Shown here: one piece after another, positions 1 to 6,276 of the stretch
How the letters are laid out: each line of letters starts with the position of its first letter
Numbering within the stretch: the stretch's first letter is position 1
NCBI GenBank assembly: GCA_050011095.1
Contig: JBEKJU010000039.1
Span: 1-21,544, forward strand
DNA: 21,544 nt
Reading direction: 5' to 3'
From: JBEKJU01 sp050011095
GTDB taxonomy: Bacteria > Desulfobacterota > Syntrophorhabdia > Syntrophorhabdales > WCHB1-27
Translations under genes and position numbers: made by a program
Notes under the pieces: model-generated
Databases searched by the model: none
What the model saw: only the letters and a program-made list of their open reading frames with translations
What the model was told of the DNA's origin: nothing

Positions 1-49
1 GCAATTTTTGGGACACCGCAAGGCGGATGTCCTGTAACCCCTTTCACCT

Positions 50-1498
50 TTACCCCTTGTTCTGTATGCTGCCCAGGACGGGAAGGGCCAACCGTTTCTC
101 GGCGATCTCGGGAGTAGACAGGTGCTGACCGGTATATTCGGAGAAGAAGGCAAGGCCGAGCCCTGACATGGAACCGAGGACGAGGGCAAGCAGGAAGTTA
201 TAGCCCATGCGGGGCTTGACGGGCTCGGTGGGGACGGTGGCCTGCTGAATGACGGTAACATTCGCCATCTTCTGCCGGTTCATGGCGTCGGAGATGCGTG
301 CCTCTTCCGTGCGCTCGCTGTAGGTCTGGAAGTTCTTCGTGTCCGAGTCTACCTCCCGTTTGAGGCCCTCGAATTCGGTGCCCGTGGTGTCGAAGGTCTT
401 AAGCTCCCTGTCGATCAAGGCCATCTGACCGTGGAGCGATGAGCGCCGGGACTGGAGGGAGACAAGCTCCGCCTGGGCCTTGAACATCTCCTTCTCCATC
501 TCCTCATAGACGGGGTTCTTGCCCGTGATCACCTTCTGCGTCTGGTTCTCCTTCTGCAACGTGAGGAAGTTTTCGAGGACGGCGATCTCCTTTCTGATGT
601 TCACCACGAGGCGGTTATCCTCCCTGTACTTCTCCAAGAGTTCCTGCTCGCGGAGGCGGAGGGTCAGAAGCTGGGCATTGGCGTCATCGACCATGCGGAA
701 GCGCTCCTTCTCGGAGGTGACGGGGACGCGCTTCTCGATGGAGCCCATCTGGCTGCTGAGGGAGCCGATTCTTGTTTGGATCTCACCGATGCGGTTCTGG
801 GCATCCTTGTCCGCGGTGTCCGCCTCCACGCGCTGCTTGAGGAGCATTGCCCTCTGCTCCTCCGGGGAGTAGAGGTTGTGGGCCTGCTTGAAGGCCTCAA
901 GCCGTCCTACCGAGTCCTTGAGCCTCTGGTGATAGCCGGCAAGCTGCTCGGACAGGAAGGTGGACTGGGGATCGGCATAGAGCTGGAGGTGCTTCTGCCT
1001 GTAGAGATCGACGAGGAGGTTGACCGCTTTCGCGGATATCTCGGGGTTGTGGTGCTGAAAGGAGACCTGGATCACATTCGACTTCTTCACGGGCTCGGCG
1101 ACGAGGGCCTTCCTGAACCGGCTGATCGCCGCGTCGGTCTTCGAGACACCCGAGAAGGCGGAGAGGTTGGGATAGATGTTCTTTATCCCCAGCGTGGTGA
1201 TAACCTTCCCGATAATGTCCTGGTCCATGAGGATCTGCACCTCGGAGTTGAGAAGCTCCTCCGGGCCCATCGTCGCAACGGGTGTGGGATGGGCTTCCCC
1301 CACCTCGGGTGTATATAAATACTCCCGGCCGACCTTGACGAGCAGGGAGGATTTGGCCTCATAGGTAGGGGAGATGAGGAGGGTGCCGACCGTGATGGCG
1401 ATGACCACGGTGAGAAAGGTTATGATGATCTTCTGCTTGTGTTTGAAAAGGATGGTTAGAATATCCCTTACGCTGCCCATATCACGCCTCTCGTTCAT
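50..1498 (-). CDS. Wzz/GumC-type polysaccharide chain-length determinant protein
   Basis: 482-aa inner-membrane protein of the polysaccharide co-polymerase (Wzz/GNVR) family, which sets chain length and links polymerase to exporter in Wzx/Wzy-type exopolysaccharide synthesis. Visible are an N-terminal membrane segment (about residues 24-43), a Wzz domain with the sequence SPTYEAKSSLLVK just after it, a long heptad-rich coiled-coil middle (about 190-400), and a Pro-rich stretch (PTEPVKPRMGYN) leading into the second membrane segment (about 430-450). The C-terminus stops shortly after that segment, with no Walker A or tyrosine-kinase domain, so any BY-kinase must be a separate protein. The ATG lies 2 nt after the stop of the upstream export gene, and its ribosome site (GGGAGG) sits inside that gene's end, so the two are coupled. 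The operon continues off the left edge. The family assignment is secure; the polysaccharide is unknown. Confidence 0.9.
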   Translation of the reverse strand: MNERRDMGSVRDILTILFKHKQKIIITFLTVVIAITVGTLLISPTYEAKSSLLVKVGREYLYTPEVGEAHPTPVATMGPEELLNSEVQILMDQDIIGKVITTLGIKNIYPNLSAFSGVSKTDAAISRFRKALVAEPVKKSNVIQVSFQHHNPEISAKAVNLLVDLYRQKHLQLYADPQSTFLSEQLAGYHQRLKDSVGRLEAFKQAHNLYSPEEQRAMLLKQRVEADTADKDAQNRIGEIQTRIGSLSSQMGSIEKRVPVTSEKERFRMVDDANAQLLTLRLREQELLEKYREDNRLVVNIRKEIAVLENFLTLQKENQTQKVITGKNPVYEEMEKEMFKAQAELVSLQSRRSSLHGQMALIDRELKTFDTTGTEFEGLKREVDSDTKNFQTYSERTEEARISDAMNRQKMANVTVIQQATVPTEPVKPRMGYNFLLALVLGSMSGLGLAFFSEYTGQHLSTPEIAEKRLALPVLGSIQNKG

Positions 1499-1500
1499 GG

Positions 1501-2205
1501 CTACCTCCCACTGCTATTACCGTTAAGCGTCCAGCCGACACCTACGCCCGCCCCTACGGGGAGGTTCCTCCTGATGTAGAGGTCGACGAACTTGTTTACC
1601 TCCGCAATATTGGAACGGGGCACATAGACGATGTCAAAGGGGGCGAGGAGGACATCCTGGGAAGGGTCCTGGTTGTTCTGGACCTCCTCCATGTTCACCT
1701 TCAACGGTACGGGCTTGCCCTGGACCTGGCGGATGATAATCACGTCCGTTCTCCGCGCCGTCTCCCTGAAGCCCCCCGCAGCGGCAATCGCCTGGTGGAT
1801 CGTGACGGGTCCGACAAGGGGGAGCATGCCGGGGCGGGCGACCTCACCATCTATGTAGACCCGCTGCATGCTGAATGAACGGACGATGATGGTGAGTTCG
1901 GGCTTGTTGATCTCCTTGCCGTAGCGCTCGGTTAAGGATTTTCGAAGCTCGTCCGGTGTGAGCCCGGCAGCCATGGTCTCGTTCGCGAGCTGGAGAGAGA
2001 TGCGGCCGTCAGGCCTGACCATGACCGTCTCGTTCAGCTCCGGGTTGTAGAAGAACTTGATGTCGAGGACATCACCGGGATTGAGCCGGTACTCGGGCTG
2101 GATCGCCTGGACGGGCAGGTCCCGGCCGGCGGTCATGACGCCCTGCCCGGCAGGGGCACAGGCACTCATGGACAAAAGCAAAAGAAACAGAATCAGCCTC
2201 CTCAT
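1501..2205 (-). CDS. Polysaccharide export outer-membrane lipoprotein (Wza-like, SLBB domain)
   Basis: 234-aa secreted lipoprotein. Residues 1-16 are a lipoprotein signal peptide (two Arg, then a run of Leu) ending in the lipobox S-M-S-A-Cys16. A Poly_export domain follows (about 37-110, beginning YRLNPGDVLDIKFFYNPEL), then one SLBB domain (about 112-190, with VYIDGEVARPGMLPLVGPVT). It is shorter than E. coli Wza (about 380 aa) and resembles the compact one-SLBB proteins of exosortase- or Gum-type EPS clusters. The C-terminus VGAGVGVGWTLNG is probably a membrane-contacting tail. The start is supported by a strong ribosome site, AGGGAGGAG, just upstream on the minus strand. It is first in an operon with the Wzz-like gene and is transcribed away from tolC. 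Role: outer-membrane conduit for exopolysaccharide. Confidence 0.9.
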   Translation of the reverse strand: MRRLILFLLLLSMSACAPAGQGVMTAGRDLPVQAIQPEYRLNPGDVLDIKFFYNPELNETVMVRPDGRISLQLANETMAAGLTPDELRKSLTERYGKEINKPELTIIVRSFSMQRVYIDGEVARPGMLPLVGPVTIHQAIAAAGGFRETARRTDVIIIRQVQGKPVPLKVNMEEVQNNQDPSQDVLLAPFDIVYVPRSNIAEVNKFVDLYIRRNLPVGAGVGVGWTLNGNSSGR

Positions 2206-2775
2206 CGTCTCCTCCCTTGTGATAGTTTAATAAGACACCACATAAGCATCTATCCGGATTACCCCTTCCAATGGCAAGGGCCATTGGAGACTTATCATGA
2301 TCGTAAATAGAAGCTTGAGCTGAAAAGCGCTATCGCTGCGAACGAAGAGCGGGCTTCCGCCGTAAGCCCATCCGGTAGTGGGTCAAGAAGATAGTATTCC
2401 GGGGAGCTTACCAATGATTATGAATACCTTACATAGATTAATCTGAGTTCGCCTCGAAGGATTGTCAACTAGCGCACCTGTCGGATTTTTTCCCCACAAT
2501 CTCTTTATCTCTCACATTTTGCCATAGCCGGCCTTTAGAGTGAAGGTTGACAAAAATGTCGGAAGGGTCCGACCTGGGGCGCCGATTCTTGCCCGGCGTC
2601 GGTGAGATTTCTTTGAAAAACGCCGGGCAACCACGCCCCCTGACGCAAAATCCACCGGCGTACTTGTTGCCTTGTAGCCACTGATGGTGATATGATGATG
2701 ACCGCGTTACCGGTCTGATGATTGATCGTTTTCCTGACCTCTTTTCGCGTAAACACGCTTTTTAGAGGAGAGCCC
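2206..2775. promoter_or_regulatory. Divergent intergenic control region between EPS export operon and tolC
   Basis: This 570-bp stretch has no convincing gene and must hold promoters for both flanking transcripts. Visible structure: a perfect 8-bp inverted repeat with a 4-nt loop at 2268-2287 (CCAATGGC/GCCATTGG); a short dyad GTCGGA/TCCGAC near 2557-2572 just after a TTGACA; and a perfect 9-bp inverted repeat at 2591-2599 and 2620-2628 (GCCCGGCGT/ACGCCGGGC). On the plus strand, 2656-2671 has GG-N10-GC spacing like a weak sigma-54 element ahead of tolC. None of these could be confirmed as functional. Confidence 0.4.
2591..2628. repeat. Perfect 9-bp inverted repeat upstream of tolC
   Basis: Arms GCCCGGCGT (2591-2599) and ACGCCGGGC (2620-2628) enclose a 20-nt loop. 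There is no T-run after it on either strand, so it is not a classical terminator. It could be an operator, or a hairpin if transcription starts upstream of it. Confidence 0.5.
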
Positions 2776-4191
2776 GTGTGCGGGAAAGTCACGCGAGCAT
2801 GGTCCACCCTGCGTCCCCCACCGCGCGATGTCTCGCACGGTCGGCCCATGGCCTGTTTCCTTTATCCCGCTCTCCTCCTCTACTCGCTCCTTCCCGCAAT
2901 TGCCTGGGGACAAACCATTGGCCCAGGGGAAGTACTCACCCTCCCGAGGGCAATTGAGATCGGCCTCAAGACCCAGCCGAGCGTGATGGCCGGCTCCTAC
3001 ACGGTGAAGGCGAACGAAGCCCGGATAGGCGAGGCGCGATCGACCTACTACCCGCAAATGAACGCATCCGCCTCGTACAGCAGGGTATCCTCGCCTTTAC
3101 TGGGGGGCTTCGGCCAGACGGTCGTCACTGCGACGCCGGGGGCGGCGGCGGTCGGCCCCGGTGCGAATGCGGCGGCCGGCATTATAGGCCTCTACGATCT
3201 CTATACGGGCAGCGTCAGCCTGAGCCAGATGATCTATGATTTCGGCAGGACGTCGAGTCAGGTAAAGATCAATGCCCTCACCGCCCAGTCGTCGCGCTAC
3301 GATCTCACAACCACGGAGAATATGGTTGCCCTCAACGTCAAGCAGGCCTACTACGCAGCCCTACAGGCCGAGCGGAACAGGGATGTTGCGAGGCAGGCCG
3401 CCAAACAGCTTGAGGAACACCTGAACCAGGCGCGCAGCCTGTTCGAGATCGGCACGAAGACAAGATTCGACGTGACCCAGGCGGAGGTCAACCTGAGCAA
3501 CGCGCAGCTTTCCCTCATACAGGCGGAGAACCAGGTGAGGCTTACCCGGGTGAACCTCAATAACGCTATGGCAGTCCCCGATGCGCCCGACTATCGTCTT
3601 GAGGACCTGCTTCTCTACACGAAGTTCGACCTTCCCCTGGAAGAGGCCGTCGCCACCGCTTACGCGCGACGGCCCGATCTCCGGTCGCTCGCAAAGAAGA
3701 AGGAGGCCGCCAGGCAATCCGTCACGCTCGCCCGTGAGGGATACCTTCCCCAGCTCAACGCGAACGCCAACTACTACTATACGGGGACGGACTTTCCCCT
3801 CCAAAGCGGCTGGAGTTACGGGCTCAGCCTTTCAATTCCCCTATTCAACGGCTTTCTCACCCGCTATCAGGTGCAGGAGGCGCAGGCCAATCTCGGGGTG
3901 GCCGACGCGAACGAACGGTCTTGCCGCCTCACCATATTCACCCAGCTCAATCAGGACTACCTGACCCTCCGTACGGCAGCGGAAAGCATTGTGACTTCCG
4001 AGGTCGCCGTGAGGCAGGCCCGTGAGAACGTCGAGCTCGCCACCGGCAGGTACCGCAATGGGGTGGGGATAGCCCTCGACGTGATAGACGCCATAGTGAC
4101 CCAGGGCAACGCCGAGGTGGCCCACACACAGGCCCTCGCGAACTACAAGAATGCCCAGGCCGCCATCGAGAATGACATGGGAATGAGGTGA
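2776..4191 (+). CDS. TolC-family outer-membrane efflux protein
   Basis: Outer-membrane factor of a tripartite efflux or type I secretion system; the trimer spans the outer membrane and reaches into the periplasm. The protein has a signal peptide (MACFLYPALLLYSLLPAIAWG then QTIGPGEVL) and two OEP repeats with the typical long helices: the first with QAYYAALQAERNRDVARQAAKQ and EIGTKTRFDVTQAEVNLSNAQ, the second with RPDLRSLAKKKEAARQS and GYRNGVG-like RYRNGVGIALDVIDA. Start: GTG at 2776 has the only good ribosome site (GAGGAG, 5 nt upstream), giving 471 aa with a long basic n-region. The ATGs at 2722 and 2848 are in frame, and the latter starts directly at the hydrophobic core. Its last base overlaps the start of a truncated MacA-like gene, so it once headed a tolC-macA-macB efflux operon. 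It appears intact, though its partners are gone locally. Confidence 0.88.
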   Translation: MCGKVTRAWSTLRPPPRDVSHGRPMACFLYPALLLYSLLPAIAWGQTIGPGEVLTLPRAIEIGLKTQPSVMAGSYTVKANEARIGEARSTYYPQMNASASYSRVSSPLLGGFGQTVVTATPGAAAVGPGANAAAGIIGLYDLYTGSVSLSQMIYDFGRTSSQVKINALTAQSSRYDLTTTENMVALNVKQAYYAALQAERNRDVARQAAKQLEEHLNQARSLFEIGTKTRFDVTQAEVNLSNAQLSLIQAENQVRLTRVNLNNAMAVPDAPDYRLEDLLLYTKFDLPLEEAVATAYARRPDLRSLAKKKEAARQSVTLAREGYLPQLNANANYYYTGTDFPLQSGWSYGLSLSIPLFNGFLTRYQVQEAQANLGVADANERSCRLTIFTQLNQDYLTLRTAAESIVTSEVAVRQARENVELATGRYRNGVGIALDVIDAIVTQGNAEVAHTQALANYKNAQAAIENDMGMR

Positions 4192-4247
4192 TGAAGAAGA
4201 TACTGATCGGCTTGGCGATACTCGTGGTTGTCGGAGCGGGCGCAATA
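4191..4247 (+). pseudogene. 5' remnant of a MacA/HlyD-type periplasmic adaptor gene
   Basis: The ATG at 4191 overlaps the tolC stop codon (TGATG) and has GAGG just upstream, a normal coupled start. It encodes MKKILIGLAILVVVGAGAI, a textbook N-terminal anchor of an RND/MacA-type membrane-fusion protein. After about 19 codons the sequence changes abruptly into the palindrome-rich repeat, and the frame runs on to a stop near 4388 with no adaptor-like residues. The barrel-sandwich and lipoyl domains are missing, so this is the left edge of a deletion that also removed most of a MacB-like permease. Confidence 0.72.
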
Positions 4248-4462
4248 AATGACCCTGCTGCAAGCAGCAGGGTATCCAAGACAACGAGCGGAGCGAGTCT
4301 TTGGGGAGTCTCGGGGCACCCGCTTGCGGGTCGTGGCTTTGCCCGCAGAGGGGGCGACCGGGTACCCGCGAAGTGGGTGTCCCAATAATTGCCGGCGGAG
4401 CGAAGCGGAAAAAGATTCTCCCTGCGGCAAGCTGCAGGGAATCCGCAAGTTGATTACGCGAA
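4240..4462 (+). repeat. Palindrome-rich dispersed repeat, copy 1 (inside a deleted efflux operon)
   Basis: About 220 bp made almost entirely of short GC-rich stem-loops: CCCTGCTGCAAGCAGCAGGG near 4252-4271, then ACCCGC/GCGGGT, GCCCGC/GGGGGC and ACCCGCGAAGTGGGT, and CCCTGCGGC/GCTGCAGGG near 4422-4440. The core at 4310-4393 starts CTCGGGGCACCCGC and ends CCCAATAATTGCC. It matches, in reverse orientation, the segment at 5815-5880, and its terminus resembles bases 1-14 of the window. It carries no open frame with protein-like composition. It sits exactly between the macA and macB remnants. Confidence 0.75.
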
Positions 4463-4477
4463 AGGTAAGGATAATGG

Positions 4478-4558
4478 GTGGTCGGAATGTTCTTCGGCTT
4501 CTACCATGTCTACAAGGCGTCCCTTCTCAACCCCATTGACGCCCTCCGCTATGAATCA
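4478..4558 (+). pseudogene. 3' remnant of a MacB/FtsX-type ABC transporter permease gene
   Basis: This frame reads VVGMFFGFYHVYKASLLNPI followed by DALRYES. That is the highly recognisable last membrane helix and C-terminus of MacB-like permeases (usual form: GIFFGxYPAxKASRLDPIEALRYE, then stop). An in-frame TAA at 4472 and the repeat precede it, so the ATPase and periplasmic domains are absent. The expected stop after RYE is not present; the frame runs on antisense to the neighbouring DUF4412-like gene. With the macA stub upstream, it shows that tolC-macA-macB was once complete here. Confidence 0.72.
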
Positions 4559-5169
4559 GGCCCTTCCTCGCCTTTGGGGATTGTGGGTTTCGGCTTCACC
4601 ACTACCCTCGCCCTATCATACCCCTCGGGTATCTCGAATATGCTGTCGGGGACCCCTTTCTTTATGTTGCTGAAGACGACCGACCACTCACCTTCGAGGG
4701 CGGTTGTCTTTATCGGAAAATCCAGATCGGTGGCCGTCCACTGGTAGAACGACTCCGTTTTCGACCCCTCCTTCACGGTTATCTCATACTTCTCCGCAGG
4801 ATGGCCGTCCACCACCTCGGAGCCGAGGTGTTTTCGACTGATCTCGCCCGGGTTCGTCTCCTGGATCTGGGGCGTTCTCTTCGGTTCCAGGGGAAGCTCT
4901 ACGTAAATCGTGTCCTTAGGTATCACCACCCACATGGCGCCCAGATCATGGCGCAAGATTATATAGTCAGCCTCGCCCTGGCGCTGGACGCGGTACTTTT
5001 CTCCCTTTACATATATCTTGCCCAGTTGTTTCTCTCCGTTGTCCATCATCTCCGTGTCTGCGGAGAGATTATAGGTCGCGGCGTGAGAGATGGTCGCGGT
5101 CGCAACGAAAAGGGCGAAGACGATCACGATAATAGAGACTTCCTTGCCCTTCCTGACGAGTATGCCCAT
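4549..5169 (-). CDS. Secreted DUF4412-like protein
   Basis: 206-aa protein with an N-terminal signal peptide (basic MGILVRKGKEV, hydrophobic SIIVIVFALFVATATI, cleavage after SHA). The mature part has the pattern of the DUF4412 / outer-membrane lipoprotein-sorting-like beta fold: YNLSADTEM at its start, GKIYVKGEKYRVQ, a methionine-tryptophan strand (AMWVVIPKDTIYVELPL), then VVDGHPAEKYEITVKEG with TESFYQW, and a C-terminal FEIPEGY. It presumably acts in the periplasm; the ligand is unknown. No good ribosome site precedes the ATG at 5169. An internal GTG after AAGGAAG is possible but would remove the charged n-region. The 3' end overlaps the macB remnant on the other strand by about 10 bp, so the efflux deletion ends beside a living convergent gene. 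Confidence 0.72.
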   Translation of the reverse strand: MGILVRKGKEVSIIVIVFALFVATATISHAATYNLSADTEMMDNGEKQLGKIYVKGEKYRVQRQGEADYIILRHDLGAMWVVIPKDTIYVELPLEPKRTPQIQETNPGEISRKHLGSEVVDGHPAEKYEITVKEGSKTESFYQWTATDLDFPIKTTALEGEWSVVFSNIKKGVPDSIFEIPEGYDRARVVVKPKPTIPKGEEGPDS

Positions 5170-5231
5170 TTAATTAAATATATGCACGCCCTCCCCGTTT
5201 GTGAAGCTCCCCCGTCTGCCTGTCTTCTTTC

Positions 5232-5280
5232 TTGAGACAATTCTTGCAATGCGAGACAATGTCTTGTTCCTTGAGACATT
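5232..5280 (+). promoter_or_regulatory. Three phased GAGACA boxes (candidate enhancer-binding-protein site)
   Basis: GAGACA occurs at 5234-5239, 5253-5258 and 5273-5278, that is at 19- and 20-bp steps (about two helical turns), so all boxes face one side of the DNA. The middle box is part of a near palindrome (AGACAATGTCT), and the first is followed by a degenerate right half (ATTCTTG). The cluster lies about 95-140 bp upstream of the sigma-54-like element at 5375-5390. That is the usual distance for an NtrC-type activator site. Confidence 0.5.
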
Positions 5281-5374
5281 TTTCGAGGTCCCGGACAATC
5301 CTCATGCCCGGCGCAAAACCCGTAGAAGCGCCTTAGTGCGTCCTCGCGATTTGTCAACCGCCGCACCGGAGCAC

Positions 5375-5390
5375 TGGCACGCTTCTTGTA
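5375..5390 (+). promoter_or_regulatory. Sigma-54-type -24/-12 promoter of the cold-shock gene
   Basis: TGGCACGCTTCTTGTA compared with the RpoN consensus TGGCACGNNNNTTGCW: the -24 block is perfect, the 4-nt spacer is right, and only the -12 GC reads GT. It sits 70 bp upstream of the csp ATG on the same strand. The predicted start would be near 5402, giving a leader of about 58 nt. Together with the phased boxes upstream it makes a complete sigma-54 promoter layout. Confidence 0.6.
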
Positions 5391-5459
5391 ATAATTGGAG
5401 GCGGTGAACGAAGGGTTCCGCAGTTATAAAATTCACGAAGAAGCAAGGAGGTAATTCAC

Positions 5460-5660
5460 ATGGCTAAAGGAACGGTTAAGTGGTTTAACGACTCAAGGGG
5501 CTTTGGGTTCATTAACGGCGAGGATGGGACGGTTGTGTTCGTGCACTACACCGCGATACAGGAAAACGGCTTTAAATCGCTGACGGAGGGCCAGGCGGTT
5601 ACCTTCGAAGTTGTCGAAGGGCCCAAGGGCATGCAGGCAGCCAACGTTATTAAGCTATAA
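5460..5660 (+). CDS. csp: Cold-shock domain protein (CspA family)
   Basis: 66-aa single cold-shock domain that binds single-stranded RNA/DNA as an RNA chaperone in the cytoplasm. RNP1 reads RGFGFI (usual KGFGFI) and RNP2 reads VFVHY (usual VFVHF), with the conserved start AKGTVKWFND and the end VEGPKGMQAANVIKL. The family-typical FSAI after RNP2 is YTAI here, and the acidic GE/GD before it is DGTV. A strong ribosome site, AAGGAGGT, lies 7 nt from the ATG. It is monocistronic, with the sigma-54-like promoter upstream and an intrinsic terminator 20 nt after the stop. No alternative function is suggested, but the promoter type is unusual for this family. Confidence 0.93.
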   Translation: MAKGTVKWFNDSRGFGFINGEDGTVVFVHYTAIQENGFKSLTEGQAVTFEVVEGPKGMQAANVIKL

Positions 5661-5680
5661 AGCGCTCGGCCTACCCACCA

Positions 5681-5708
5681 GGCCCCGCAGACATCGGGGC
5701 CTTTTTTT
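5681..5708 (+). terminator. Rho-independent terminator after csp
   Basis: A perfect GGCCCCG/CGGGGCC stem (5681-5687 and 5695-5701) with a 7-nt loop, followed directly by seven T residues. It begins 20 nt after the csp stop codon. Confidence 0.92.
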
Positions 5709-5810
5709 ATGGACCTCCGCCACGCGACGCACCTCCCGTGTCAGGGGAACGCCTCATTCGCGGTCGCTTATCTTCGCCACATCTTTGTTGTCGCGTCAAA
5801 ACTTTCCTTG

Positions 5811-6035
5811 ATGTGGCAATTATTGGGGCTCAGCGCCCCCTCCACGGGCAAAGCACGACCCGCTCCGCGGGTGCCCCGAGCTACCCCCCTCAAAAGAGTT
5901 TTCTGCCGACGCCTGCGTCGGCGCATCAAAGCAGCCGGGTACCCTCTGGGTGTTACCCGCGCCGAAGAGGCGTGGGTGGTGCCGAAGATAAGCAACCCGG
6001 GTACCACTTGCACATTCCCGGCGAACTCTCCAGAA
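5811..6035 (-). repeat. Palindrome-rich dispersed repeat, copy 2 (inverted relative to copy 1)
   Basis: The reverse complement of 5815-5880 reads CTCGGGGCACCCGC, then GGGTCGTG-CTTTGCCCG, GAGGGGGCG and CCCAATAATTGCC. It aligns with the core of copy 1 (4310-4393) apart from one gap of about 18 bp. Beyond the core lie more hairpins: CCGACGC/GCGTCGG at 5906-5921, CCGGGTACCC near 5938, and ACCCGCGCC/GGCGTGGGT near 5956-5978. Open frames crossing it are Pro/Arg-rich and differ between copies, so it is not coding. It fills most of the 570-bp gap between csp and molybdopterin enzyme 1. Confidence 0.72.
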
Positions 6036-6106
6036 ACGGTCCGGCGGACACCGCATGGCCCGCTATGGGCCGGCTCGTTCGGTGCATGCTGCCCGCTTGT
6101 TATTTA

Positions 6107-6135
6107 TTGACAGACGACGGATCGTATGATAATAT
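6107..6135 (+). promoter_or_regulatory. Near-consensus sigma-70 promoter of the molybdopterin gene cluster
   Basis: TTGACA at 6107-6112, an exact 17-bp spacer, and TAATAT at 6130-6135, with an extended -10 TG at 6127-6128. The start would be near 6142, giving a 5' leader of about 135 nt. Such a strong match implies that control is by repression; a large dyad begins at the last base of the -10. Confidence 0.8.
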
Positions 6136-6170
6136 TGAATATAATTCAGTAAATACTGAATTAACTTCAA
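6135..6170. promoter_or_regulatory. 36-bp dyad operator overlapping the transcription start
   Basis: The core is AATTCAGTAAATACTGAATT (6143-6162), perfect 9-bp arms around AA. The symmetry extends to outer half-sites TTGAA (6135-6139) and TTCAA (6166-6170), centred on the same point at 6152.5. It covers the -10 edge and +1 region, the classical position for a dimeric or tetrameric repressor (TetR-, MarR- or GntR-like). No regulator gene lies in the window, so the ligand and protein are unknown. Confidence 0.7.
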
Positions 6171-6265
6171 CGACGGCCGGCATCCGGGAAGGAGAAGAAG
6201 ATTACGTAAGGCTAGGGCTGACCAATGGACATCCGTCCCTACAGGTGTTCGAGAAAACAATCTTT

Positions 6266-6271
6266 GGAGGT
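6266..6271 (+). promoter_or_regulatory. Ribosome binding site fixing the start of molybdopterin enzyme 1
   Basis: GGAGGT lies 5 nt before the ATG at 6277. Upstream in the leader, GGAC/GTCC (6227-6238) and TAGGG/CCCTA (6213-6217, 6237-6241) could form competing stems. I could not match this leader to a known riboswitch. Confidence 0.75.
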
Positions 6272-6276
6272 GGGCA

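Noticed and set aside
4240..6035. CRISPR array in the repetitive left part
   Set aside because: The repeats are palindromic mosaics in inverted copies without regularly spaced identical units or unique spacers.
6142..6276. Molybdenum-cofactor riboswitch in the leader of molybdopterin enzyme 1
   Set aside because: The leader can form small stems, but I could not recognise the conserved Moco-motif elements; a covariance-model search would decide.
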